64,000 bases of DNA, taken from positions 248,001-312,000 of the forward strand of contig NZ_JAAATY010000006.1 in assembly GCF_013280595.1 (NCBI RefSeq), written 5' to 3'. The translations under genes were made by a program, and so were the position numbers. Numbering within the stretch: position 1 is the first letter of the stretch; every line of letters begins with the position of its first letter. Source of the DNA: Kibdelosporangium persicum (GTDB taxonomy: Bacteria > Actinomycetota > Actinomycetes > Mycobacteriales > Pseudonocardiaceae). The notes below the pieces were generated by a model, which saw only the letters and a list, made by a program, of their open reading frames with translations, did no database searches and was not told where the DNA came from. Below, piece after piece: positions 8,562 through 16,769 of the stretch.

Positions 8562-10136
8562 TCATCCTTTCTGGTAGATCGTCTTTCCCCGCAACACGGT
8601 CCGGACACACGCCGGCAGTTCGGCACCCGGGTCGAGCGCGGGCAGGCCGGGAACGCCCGAGCGCGGGTCGGTGGACCAGCGCTGCACCCGGCTGTCGCTG
8701 CCCGCGACGACGAGATCCCCGGTCTCCCACACGGCGTACGTGGCCGGAGCACCTGGCGTCAGAACACCAGTCACACCGTCGTCCACGCCCGCGGCACGCC
8801 AGCCGCCGCGTGTGTGCGCCGTGAACGCGGCCCGTGCCGACACGCCGAAACCTGGTGTCTTGTGGTGCACGGCCGCCTGGACGGATCGCCACGGGTCCAC
8901 GGGAGTCACCGGCGCGTCGGAGCCGAACGCGAGCACGACACCGCTACGAGCCAGCATGGCGAACGGATTCAACGACGTGCCCCGCTCCCCCAGACGTTGC
9001 ACGTACATCCCGTCCGGTCCGCCCCACGCGGCGTCGAACATCGGCTGCATCGAGGCGATGACACCCCAGGACGCCAACCGGTCGGCCTGCTCCGCGGTCA
9101 CCATTTCGACGTGTTCCAGCCGGTGCCGGGCCGCGGCCAGCGCGTCGCGCCCGACCGTCGCCTCCGCTTTGGCGAAGCCGTCGACCACTGCCGCGACCGC
9201 CGCGTCACCGATCACGTGGAATCCGGCCTGGAGCGAGGCGTTGGTGCACGTGATGAGGTGTTCGGCGATGTCACCGGCGTCCAGGTAGCGAGCGCCGGTG
9301 GTCGGCGCGTCGGCGTACGGCTCGTGCAAGGCCGCTGTGCGTGAACCGATGGCGCCGTCGACGAACAGGTCGCCGGCCAAGCCGCGCACGCCGAGTTCCC
9401 GCGCCACCTCGACCGCGCCGATTTCGCCCCAGTAGCCGACGACGTCCGGCAGTGATTCGGAGCGGCCGAGGTCGAGGACTTCGGCCAGGTCCTGCTTGCC
9501 GGAGATCTCCGGACCGGCGCACTCGTGCACCGCGGCCACTCCGCGCGAGCCGGCGTGCTGGAGAAACGCCAGCTTGGCGGCCTGACGCTGCTCAGCCGAC
9601 AGGCTTCGCAACGCGACTCGACGGGCGTGGTGGTGAGCGTCGCGCGACAACGGCCCGTCCGCGTCCCAACCGTCCGCTCCCCTGGCGTCCGGTGCGCGGT
9701 CCACGGTCGCCGACGACACCAACGCCGAATGCACGTCGATCCGTGACAGGTACACCAACCGCCCGCCCGCGACCGCGTCGATCTCCGCGCGAGTCGGCGG
9801 TCTGCGCTCAGGCCACGCCGTTTCGTCCCAGCCGTGACCCCAGACTGTGTCGCCGTCGGCCTTGCGCAGCGCGTCGAGCATCTCCACCAGCGACGTGCAC
9901 CCGGTCAGATCCAGGCCGGTGAGCTGCAGGCCGGCGGCTGTCGAGTGCACGTGCGGGTCGACGAACGCGGGCGCCACAAAAGCCCCGTCGAGCTGGACGA
10001 CCTCAGCGTCCGGGTACAGCGCTTTCGCCGGGCCGTCCTGGCCGATCCACACCACGGTGCCGTCCTCGACCGCCATGGCAGTCGCGTCCGGCGCACCCGC
10101 GGCGTGGATCCGGCCACCCAGCAACAACATCCTCAT
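8562..10136 (-). CDS. Amidohydrolase family protein (YtcJ-like) inside the lysine operon
   Basis: 524-aa metal-dependent amidohydrolase. The first metal motif is PAFVDPHVHSTAAG (about 57-70); later ligands are in HVIGDAAV, RLEHVEMV and the C-terminal aspartate of AFGSDAPVTPVDPW, all typical of the YtcJ/exoenzyme-regulatory branch. It is translated from an ATGA overlap with kdd (10136-10133) and runs into kamD, so it is expressed with the lysine genes. No known lysine-fermentation step needs an amidohydrolase. Opening a lactam formed from an amino-keto acid intermediate is one possibility, purely inferred from position. Confidence 0.85.
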   Translation of the reverse strand: MRMLLLGGRIHAAGAPDATAMAVEDGTVVWIGQDGPAKALYPDAEVVQLDGAFVAPAFVDPHVHSTAAGLQLTGLDLTGCTSLVEMLDALRKADGDTVWGHGWDETAWPERRPPTRAEIDAVAGGRLVYLSRIDVHSALVSSATVDRAPDARGADGWDADGPLSRDAHHHARRVALRSLSAEQRQAAKLAFLQHAGSRGVAAVHECAGPEISGKQDLAEVLDLGRSESLPDVVGYWGEIGAVEVARELGVRGLAGDLFVDGAIGSRTAALHEPYADAPTTGARYLDAGDIAEHLITCTNASLQAGFHVIGDAAVAAVVDGFAKAEATVGRDALAAARHRLEHVEMVTAEQADRLASWGVIASMQPMFDAAWGGPDGMYVQRLGERGTSLNPFAMLARSGVVLAFGSDAPVTPVDPWRSVQAAVHHKTPGFGVSARAAFTAHTRGGWRAAGVDDGVTGVLTPGAPATYAVWETGDLVVAGSDSRVQRWSTDPRSGVPGLPALDPGAELPACVRTVLRGKTIYQKG

Positions 10137-11155
10137 GCCCCGGAAGTCTGCCGCTCGCGGGCTTCGAACAACCGGCGGACCCCTGGCTCGGTCCGCAGCA
10201 GATCCAGCGCGAACGCCGCGTGACCAGGCACGTACCCGTTGCCGATGATCATCTCGACGTCCGCGGCCAGTCCCTCGGCGCCCAGCGCGGCGGCGGCGAA
10301 GGACGTGGCCATCGAGAAGAACACGATGGTCCCGCCGTCCGCGGTGGCCAGTACCGCGCCGTGCTCGCATCCGGGAACGTCGACGCACACGATCGTGACG
10401 TCCACCTGGTCGCCGACCCTCTCGGCGACGGCGACCGGGTCGCGGGCGTCCGCGATCACGACCTCGTCCGCGAGCCCGGCGTCACGCACCGCCGCCGCCT
10501 CGTGCCCGGTCGGGACGAGTGCGACGAGCCTCTTGGCGCCTGCCCGGCGTGCCGCGGCCAGGGACAGCGAGCCGGACTTGCCTCCTCCACCGAGTACCAG
10601 GACCGACGGCTGCTCGCGCCGACGGACCACACGGTCGGTCAACGCGGGCGCGCCGCACACATCCAGTACGGACAGCGCCAGGTGGTCCGGCATGTCGTCA
10701 GGCAGCACGGCCGCGATGGAACGCCCGAAGAGGATCGCGGTCCCCGCACACGGCACCTGCTCAGTCGTGCCGTCCCATTTGACCAGGTCGTCGGTGATGC
10801 GCAACGGCGTCAGCGTCAGGGACACGAGCGTGGCGATCCGGTCCCCCGGCTTGAGGCCGAGCGGCGAGTCGGGACCGGCTTCGCGGACCGTGCCGAGCAG
10901 CATGCCGCCGGACCCTGTGACGGGATTGTGCATCTTGCCGCGACGCCGGACGATGTCCACTACGGCGGCACGGACCTGGTCGCCGTCCCCGTACTGCTCC
11001 CGGAGCTGCCGGAACGAGGCGGCGTCCAGGTTGAGGCACTCGACGTCCACGACCACCTCGTCCGGCCTGGCGACCGGGTCGGCGTCCAGGCGCTCCGCCT
11101 GCTGCGGAAGCACGCCCACGGGCTCCGTCACCCGATACAGACCGTACGAGGACAT
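10133..11155 (-). CDS. kdd: L-erythro-3,5-diaminohexanoate dehydrogenase
   Basis: NAD-dependent oxidative deaminase giving (S)-5-amino-3-oxohexanoate. The 340-aa protein starts with a GroES-like half (DEVVVDVECLNLDAASFRQ, GKMHNPVTGSGGMLLGTV, LGLKPGDRIATLVSL). A Rossmann domain with VLVLGGGGKSGSLSLAAARRAGA follows. The composition matches Kdd proteins rather than general zinc alcohol dehydrogenases. ATG is preceded by GGAGG at 7-nt spacing. First gene of the minus-strand lysine operon, divergent from kamA. Confidence 0.9.
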   Translation of the reverse strand: MSSYGLYRVTEPVGVLPQQAERLDADPVARPDEVVVDVECLNLDAASFRQLREQYGDGDQVRAAVVDIVRRRGKMHNPVTGSGGMLLGTVREAGPDSPLGLKPGDRIATLVSLTLTPLRITDDLVKWDGTTEQVPCAGTAILFGRSIAAVLPDDMPDHLALSVLDVCGAPALTDRVVRRREQPSVLVLGGGGKSGSLSLAAARRAGAKRLVALVPTGHEAAAVRDAGLADEVVIADARDPVAVAERVGDQVDVTIVCVDVPGCEHGAVLATADGGTIVFFSMATSFAAAALGAEGLAADVEMIIGNGYVPGHAAFALDLLRTEPGVRRLFEARERQTSGA

Positions 11156-11173
11156 CCACGCACCTCCGGAAGA

Positions 11174-11211
11174 TTTACGTTGTACTGTCGTTCTGACAGT
11201 ATATCTTTACG
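11174..11211. promoter_or_regulatory. Inverted repeat in the kamA/kdd divergent promoter
   Basis: TACTGTC (11183-11189) and GACAGTA (11195-11201) form 7-bp perfect arms around a 5-nt centre, flanked by direct repeats TTTACG at 11174-11179 and 11206-11211. The site is midway between the two divergent starts, so one regulator could control kamA and the kdd operon together. No candidate regulator gene is adjacent. Confidence 0.6.
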
Positions 11212-11235
11212 CATCGTCGACAGCGAGGAGGAGAT

Positions 11236-12624
11236 ATGACTGCGACGACCACCGTCACCGCAGCCATACAGGCCAGTGACGAGCAGCCGTACTCCTACAC
11301 GCGCCGTGAGCTAGTGGAACCTGACTGGCGTCGCTTCCCCGGCTGGCGTGACGTCACAGAGGCCCAGTGGCGGGACGCCCAGTGGCAGCGCGTGCACTGC
11401 CTGCGCAACATCAAGCAGCTGCGCGCGTGCGTCGGCGATCTGCTGGACGAGCGGTTCTACGACGACCTCGCGGCCGACCAGGAACACCTGGCCACGATGT
11501 CGATGCTGCTGCCCCCGCAGATGCTCAACACCATGGCGCCGGACGCGGGCGAGGACCAGCAGAAGTTCACCGAGGCGTTCTACGCCGACCCGGTCCGCCG
11601 CTACATGCTGCCGGTCCGCAGCGACCGTGACCCACGCTGGCCGAACCACCCGTATTCGTCACGGGACTCCTTGCACGAGGCGGAGATGTGGGTCGTCGAA
11701 GGCCTGACCCACCGCTACCCCACCAAGGTCCTGGCGGAACTGCTGTCGACATGTCCGCAGTACTGCGGGCACTGCACGCGGATGGACCTCGTCGGCAACT
11801 CGACGGCACAGGTGGACAAGCACAAGCTGACGCTCAAGCCGGTCGACCGCCAGGACGAGATGATCGCGTACCTGAAGAAGACGCCGGGTGTCCGTGACGT
11901 CGTGGTGTCCGGCGGCGACGTGGCCAACGTGCCATGGCACCAGCTCGAGTCGTTCCTCATGCGGTTGATGGACATCGACACCGTGCGCGACATTCGCCTG
12001 GCCACCAAGGCATTGGCGGGAATGCCGCAGCACTGGTTGCAGCCCAAGGTCGTCGAGGGCCTGGAGCGTGTGGCGCGGACCGCGCACCGCCGGGGCGTGA
12101 ACCTGGCGATCCACACGCACGTCAACCATGTGCAGTCAGTGACACCGCTGGTGGCCGAGGCCGCACGGACCGCGCTCGAGGTCGGTGTGCGGGACGTCCG
12201 CAACCAGGGCGTGCTGATGCGGGGCGTGAACGCGACCCCCGCCGACCTGCTCGACCTTTGCTTCGCGCTGCAAGGGGAGGCGAACATCCTGCCGTACTAC
12301 TTCTACATGTGCGACATGATCCCCAACGCCGAGCACTGGCGGGTCGCGGTGTGGGAGGCGCAGGAACTGCAGCACGCCATCATGGGTTACCTACCCGGTT
12401 ACGCGACGCCGCGGATCGTGTGCGATGTGCCGTACGTCGGCAAGCGGTGGGTGCACCAGGTGCACGAGTACGACCGGGAACGTGGCATCTCGTACTGGAC
12501 GAAGAACTACCGCACCGGAATCGAGCACGCCGACCCGGAGGCGTTGACCCGCCAGTACCCGTACTACGACCCGATCGGCACGCTGCCGGACGCCGGCCAG
12601 CAATGGTGGTCCGAACAGGCCTGA
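11236..12624 (+). CDS. kamA: Lysine 2,3-aminomutase (KamA family radical SAM)
   Basis: 462-aa radical SAM, PLP-dependent enzyme converting L-lysine to L-beta-lysine, the entry step of the lysine pathway here. The iron-sulfur motif is CPQYCGHC (Cys173, Cys177, Cys180). PLP and substrate regions include VVVSGGDVANVPW, LAIHTHVNHVQSVTP, NQGVLMRGVNATP, and the C-terminal PGYATPRIVCDVPYVGKRW. A GAGGAGG ribosome site precedes the ATG. EF-P lysyl-modifying EpmB proteins are shorter (about 340 aa) and this lies opposite kdd-kamDE-kal, so a catabolic KamA is favoured. The 3' end meets a strong palindrome shared with the convergent ABC operon. Confidence 0.93.
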   Translation: MTATTTVTAAIQASDEQPYSYTRRELVEPDWRRFPGWRDVTEAQWRDAQWQRVHCLRNIKQLRACVGDLLDERFYDDLAADQEHLATMSMLLPPQMLNTMAPDAGEDQQKFTEAFYADPVRRYMLPVRSDRDPRWPNHPYSSRDSLHEAEMWVVEGLTHRYPTKVLAELLSTCPQYCGHCTRMDLVGNSTAQVDKHKLTLKPVDRQDEMIAYLKKTPGVRDVVVSGGDVANVPWHQLESFLMRLMDIDTVRDIRLATKALAGMPQHWLQPKVVEGLERVARTAHRRGVNLAIHTHVNHVQSVTPLVAEAARTALEVGVRDVRNQGVLMRGVNATPADLLDLCFALQGEANILPYYFYMCDMIPNAEHWRVAVWEAQELQHAIMGYLPGYATPRIVCDVPYVGKRWVHQVHEYDRERGISYWTKNYRTGIEHADPEALTRQYPYYDPIGTLPDAGQQWWSEQA

Positions 12625-12629
12625 TCAGA

Positions 12630-12677
12630 CCTCGTGAGTGTTTATCAGGGTTCTAACCCTGATAAACACTCACGAGG
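12630..12677. repeat. Dispersed palindrome, copy 2 (bidirectional terminator candidate)
   Basis: Perfect 23-bp arms starting CCTCGTGAGTGTTTATC (12630-12652) with a 2-nt centre CT and the complementary arm at 12655-12677. It fills the 56-bp gap between the stops of kamA and the convergent ABC permease, the ideal place for a bidirectional terminator. This is the most symmetrical of the four copies. Confidence 0.92.
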
Positions 12678-12680
12678 GGG

Positions 12681-13742
12681 TTAGTCGGCGTGGGCCCATG
12701 CCTTCTTCAGGGCGACCTTGCCGCCGGTCTGGAGCAAGGAGCCCGTGTACAGCCGGCTCGCCAGCAGCACGATGGCCACGACCGCTCCGGCCAAGACGCC
12801 CAACGACAGCGCTGCCTCCCAGGCCTGCGCCTCGCCCGTGAACATCCGTAGAGGCATCGCTACCGCGGCGGAGAACGGAATGTACGACAGGACGGTCATG
12901 GCGGTCGCGTTGTCCGATGCGAAGACCACACCGAAGTACGGGCCCATGACCAGCATCATGACCGGTCCCATGCTCGCGCCGAGGTCTTCCTGACGGCTCA
13001 CGAGTGCGCCCGCGACCGCCCACATCGAGGCGAGCAGGACGAATCCGAAGCACAGGAACGGTATGAACCAGCCGAGCGCGGGCGCCACCATGGTCAACAG
13101 CGACGAGTGTCCCCCGAGTTGCAGCGCGATCGGCGCGGCTATCGTCACCACGAGCAGCTGACCGACGTTGAGCAGCCAGTGCCCGAGGATCTTGCCGGCC
13201 AGCAAGGCCCGCACCGGCACGGTGGCCACCAGGATCTCCACGATCCTGGTCTGTTTCTCGGTGACCGTGCCCTGGGCGATCGCGGAGCCGCCCATCCCGA
13301 ACATCAGGAACACCAAGGCGAACAGCTGGATGACCAGGATCCGGACGCCCTCGGTGACCGCGGCCGGCGCGAGCAGGTCGACCGGCGGGGCGGTGGCCAG
13401 CGCGGCGATCACCTTGGTCGGCGGATCGTCCAACGCGATCACCCGCGGGCCCGGCACCACCGCGGCTTCCACTTCCTCAGCGCGGACGAGCTGTTCGGCC
13501 GTCGCGACGTCGGGCACGTCACGGATCTCGACGCTGGTGTCGGTGAGGACCTGGCGGGCCTCCGGCCCGACCGCGGCCACCACGGGCTTCGAGTCACCGA
13601 ACAGGGTCGGCAGGATGGCCGCGGCGAACAGGGCGATCAGCAGGATCGCCAGGCCGAACCAGAAGCCCTTCAGCCGCAGGAAGGTCCTCATCTCCCGCTC
13701 GGCGACCAGTTTTGTCGCCGGCCAGAATCCCGTGGTGGCCAT
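12681..13742 (-). CDS. ABC-2 type exporter permease (NatB-like)
   Basis: 353-aa membrane component of an ABC exporter. One N-terminal helix (GFWFGLAILLIALFAAAIL) is followed by an extracytoplasmic domain of about 120 residues and a cluster of five or six helices from residue 135, the ABC-2 membrane pattern. Its ATG overlaps the stop of the ATPase gene as TGATG at 13744-13740. Substrate unknown; Na+ or drug export is typical of the family. The pair is followed on the same strand by no other gene before palindrome copy 2. Confidence 0.85.
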   Translation of the reverse strand: MATTGFWPATKLVAEREMRTFLRLKGFWFGLAILLIALFAAAILPTLFGDSKPVVAAVGPEARQVLTDTSVEIRDVPDVATAEQLVRAEEVEAAVVPGPRVIALDDPPTKVIAALATAPPVDLLAPAAVTEGVRILVIQLFALVFLMFGMGGSAIAQGTVTEKQTRIVEILVATVPVRALLAGKILGHWLLNVGQLLVVTIAAPIALQLGGHSSLLTMVAPALGWFIPFLCFGFVLLASMWAVAGALVSRQEDLGASMGPVMMLVMGPYFGVVFASDNATAMTVLSYIPFSAAVAMPLRMFTGEAQAWEAALSLGVLAGAVVAIVLLASRLYTGSLLQTGGKVALKKAWAHAD

Positions 13743-14623
13743 CAGATCGCCTCCTTGAAGATCTCTTCCAGGGACGGCACGAGCGGCGTGAAGCTGCGGA
13801 CCGCGCCCCGGCTCAACGCCGACTCCAGCACGCGCTGGTCGGTCTGCCCGTTGTCCACTTCGAACACCGCGCGCGGACCGTCCAGATCGACCACTCGGAC
13901 ACCGGGATGGTCGCGCAGCCAGCCCGCGTCGGAGTCCACCACCAGTTCGAAACGCGAAGTTCCGTACTTGGCACGCAGCTCCTCCCGTCCGCCGCTCGCG
14001 GTGATCGAGCCACGCGAGATGATCACGAGGTCGTCGCAGAGACGTTCCACCAGAGCCAGTTGGTGACTGGAGAACAACACCGGCACGCCTTCGGCGGCAC
14101 GGTCGCGCAACACCCGCAGCACGGTGTCCACCGCGATCGGGTCCAGCCCGGAGAACGGCTCGTCGAGGATCAGCAGCGCCGGGTCGTGCACCAGCGCGGC
14201 AGCGATCTGGGCGCGCTGCTGGTTGCCCAGCGAAAGCTCCTCCAGCTTGTCGTCGGCGCGCCCGGTCAGGTCCAGCTCGTCGAGCAGCTTCCCGGTGTTG
14301 GCCTTCGCCTTCGACGCCGACAGCCCGTGCAGCTGACCGAGCCAGGTGATCTGCTCGGCCACCTTCATCTTCGGGTACAGGCCGCGCTCCTCGGGCATGT
14401 ACCCGAAGCTCTGCCTGACCGGTTGCGTGATCGGCCCGCCACGCCAGGTCACGCTGCCGCCGTGCGGCGCGAGCACCCCGAGGATGATCCGCATCGTCGT
14501 CGTCTTGCCGGATCCGTTGGCGCCGAGGAAGCCCGTCATCCGTCCGGAGTGGACGTCGAACGAGATCTCGTCGAGGACCCGGTGGTCACCGAAACTCCGG
14601 CTGACCGAAGTCACCTTCAACAT
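13742..14623 (-). CDS. ABC transporter ATP-binding protein
   Basis: 293-aa ATPase partner of the permease downstream. Walker A GANGSGKT (34-41), signature LSLGNQQRAQIAAAL, Walker B LLILDEPFSGLD and the switch histidine in LFSSHQ are all present. The last 75 residues form the DUF4162-like tail common in NatA-type ATPases. Upstream, on the same strand, is a two-component system that may control it, judging only by adjacency. Confidence 0.9.
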   Translation of the reverse strand: MLKVTSVSRSFGDHRVLDEISFDVHSGRMTGFLGANGSGKTTTMRIILGVLAPHGGSVTWRGGPITQPVRQSFGYMPEERGLYPKMKVAEQITWLGQLHGLSASKAKANTGKLLDELDLTGRADDKLEELSLGNQQRAQIAAALVHDPALLILDEPFSGLDPIAVDTVLRVLRDRAAEGVPVLFSSHQLALVERLCDDLVIISRGSITASGGREELRAKYGTSRFELVVDSDAGWLRDHPGVRVVDLDGPRAVFEVDNGQTDQRVLESALSRGAVRSFTPLVPSLEEIFKEAI

Positions 14624-14696
14624 GCGGTGAGACTAGGAACCGGCGGTGCGCCGCCGCGTCCGGCGCACGATCGACCCCGCGTGTCCTCCGCGGGAA

Positions 14697-15344
14697 CTAC
14701 AAACGACCTGGGGCGACGATCCCGTTCTCGTATGCGTACACGACCGCGTGCGTACGGTCACGAAGCCCGAGTTTGGTGAGGATGCGGGAGACGTGTGTCT
14801 TGACCGTCGTCTCGCCGAGGAACAGTTCCTTGGCGATCTCGGCGTTGCTGGCCCCACGGGCGAGCTGGATCAGCACCTCGCACTCGCGGTCGGTGAGCTG
14901 CGGTGGCCGGGCCAACGGCACAGTGGGCGCGTTTCCGCTGAACCGGGCGATCACCCGCCTGGTCACCTCGGGCGACAGCAGGGCGTCGCCGCGCGCCACG
15001 ATTCGCACCGCGTCGACGAGGTCCTCGGGTGAGGCGTTTTTCAGCAGGAAGCCGCTCGCGCCCGCCTGAAGCGCTTCGAACAGGTAGTCCTCGCGGTCGA
15101 ACGTGGTGAGGATGACGACCTTGGCCACGTCCACGACCCGCCGGGTGGCTTCCAGCCCGTCGATGCCGGGCATCTGCACGTCCATCAGCACCACGTCCGG
15201 GCGCAGCTCGGTGACCAGGTCGACCGCGGTGCGGCCGTCGCCCGCCTCACCGACCACCTCGATGTCGTCCTCGGCGCCCAGTATCACCCGGAAACCGACT
15301 CTGACCAGGTCGTGGTCGTCGGCGAGCACCACCCGCAGTGCCAC
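14697..15344 (-). CDS. LuxR-family (NarL/FixJ) response regulator
   Basis: 215-aa regulator. The receiver domain has the acidic pocket VVLADDHD (Asp9, Asp10), phospho-acceptor Asp55 in VVLMDVQMPG, and Lys in FLLKNA. The LuxR helix-turn-helix is LTDRECEVLIQLARGASNAEIAKELFLGETTVKTHVSRIL near 148-190. Starts at GTG with GGGAGGG upstream. It is 9 bp downstream of its histidine kinase gene. Confidence 0.93.
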   Translation of the reverse strand: MALRVVLADDHDLVRVGFRVILGAEDDIEVVGEAGDGRTAVDLVTELRPDVVLMDVQMPGIDGLEATRRVVDVAKVVILTTFDREDYLFEALQAGASGFLLKNASPEDLVDAVRIVARGDALLSPEVTRRVIARFSGNAPTVPLARPPQLTDRECEVLIQLARGASNAEIAKELFLGETTVKTHVSRILTKLGLRDRTHAVVYAYENGIVAPGRL

Positions 15345-15353
15345 AGTCCCTCC

Positions 15354-16625
15354 CTAGTGGACAGTCGGGAGGCTGACCCGGACGCGGTACCCGCCGCTGC
15401 GGCGAGGTCCCGCCTCCAGCTCGCCGCCGTGCACCGCGACCCGTTCCCGCATCCCCAGCAGACCGAATCCGTTCGATCCTTTCACGTCACCGCGGCCGTC
15501 GTCCGTGACCTCGACCTCCAGCGCGGAATCGAGGTACCGCACCCGGACGTCGGCTTTGTGGGCACCGGCGTGTTTCACCACGTTCGTCAGGGCCTCCTGG
15601 ACGACGCGGTAGGCGGACAGGGCGACGCCTTGCGGCACCGGCCGGGGCTCGCCGTAGACACCGTGGTCCACTTCGAGGCCAGCGTTACGGGCGGCCGTGA
15701 CGAGTTCCGGCAGCTGGTCGAGTCCCGGTGAGGCCGGGTGGGTTTCGGGGACGTCGGTGTCTTCGGCCCGGAGGACTCCGAGCAGGCTGCGCAGTTCGTT
15801 GATGGCCGTGCGGGCGGTTTGCTCGACTGTTCGCAGGGCTTCGCTGGCCACCTCGGGGTTCTTCGCCAGCACCCGGCGTGCGGCACCCGCCTGGACGCCC
15901 ATGACGGAGACATGGTGTGCGACGACGTCATGCAGGTCGCGGGCGATCCGGACGCGCTCGGCCACGATCGCGCCCCGGGTGTTCTGCTCCTGGGAGAGAC
16001 GGAGTTCTTCCGCACGCCGGACCAGTTCGGCCTCTCGCCGCGCCGAGAGCCAGGCGACGTTGCCGAAGAAGTAGGCGCCGAGGAAAAACAGGATGTTGAC
16101 GCTCAAGCCGTACAGGAAGTTCGCCAGCAGCGGGTCCAGCGGCCCGGCGGCGTCCGGGAAGGGCGGCCTCGGCTTGGCGATCGTCATGAGCATGCCGTAG
16201 CCGAGCCAGGCGAACATCGCGAGGATGACCGCGACGCGGGCCCAGCGTGCCCACGTTCGGTTCCGTTCCCACGCGCCAACGGTGTAGGTGGCGATGAACA
16301 AGGCGATCGACGGCATCAGGTTGTCGCCGACCTGCCTGGCCTGGGCGGCGATGAACAAGGCTCCGACGATCAGCAGGACCGCCAGCGGGTAGCGGCGGCG
16401 CAGCATCAGCGGCAGCGTGAGGGCAGCGGCCCAGATGAGCTGTTCCCACAGCGCGGGGGCCGCTCCGAACGTGAAGGCACCCATGCTGTTGATCAGGATC
16501 ATCGCGGCCAGGGCGCCGAGCAGCGTCAGGATCGCGATCAGGACGTCCTGGCGCTGCTGGGCCGGGGTGGGCAGGGGGCGTCGCCAGTTGTTCCAGGTGT
16601 GTTCTTCGGTGCCTGTCTCGCCCAT
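15354..16625 (-). CDS. Sensor histidine kinase (HisKA_3 type)
   Basis: 423-aa membrane kinase with six predicted N-terminal helices (about residues 25-190), a short cytoplasmic coiled stretch, the phospho-acceptor motif RDLHDVVAHHVSVMGVQAGAARR (His232 from ATG 16625), and an HATPase domain with DDGRGDVKGSNGFGLLGMRERV. The ATG at 16625 is preferred to the in-frame TTG nine bases earlier. Pairs with the LuxR regulator below. Sensing seems to involve the membrane domain, because no periplasmic sensor region is evident. Confidence 0.92.
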   Translation of the reverse strand: MGETGTEEHTWNNWRRPLPTPAQQRQDVLIAILTLLGALAAMILINSMGAFTFGAAPALWEQLIWAAALTLPLMLRRRYPLAVLLIVGALFIAAQARQVGDNLMPSIALFIATYTVGAWERNRTWARWARVAVILAMFAWLGYGMLMTIAKPRPPFPDAAGPLDPLLANFLYGLSVNILFFLGAYFFGNVAWLSARREAELVRRAEELRLSQEQNTRGAIVAERVRIARDLHDVVAHHVSVMGVQAGAARRVLAKNPEVASEALRTVEQTARTAINELRSLLGVLRAEDTDVPETHPASPGLDQLPELVTAARNAGLEVDHGVYGEPRPVPQGVALSAYRVVQEALTNVVKHAGAHKADVRVRYLDSALEVEVTDDGRGDVKGSNGFGLLGMRERVAVHGGELEAGPRRSGGYRVRVSLPTVH

Positions 16626-16769
16626 GGGGGTCAAGGTAGCTCAAGGCCGGTTCTGGTGTGTCGTGTCCGGGTCTCGGCTTCCGGTTCGCCCTCAGTCATT
16701 CCCTTTGGCTATGACCTCAGGCTCAATCACCCGGTACCGCGTGCGCGCGAGGGGCGGCAACCTGGTGGC

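Noticed and set aside
11236-12624. KamA as an EF-P lysyl-modification enzyme (EpmB)
   Set aside because: The protein is over 100 residues longer than EpmB, no epmA or efp is nearby, and it lies opposite kdd-kamDE-kal.
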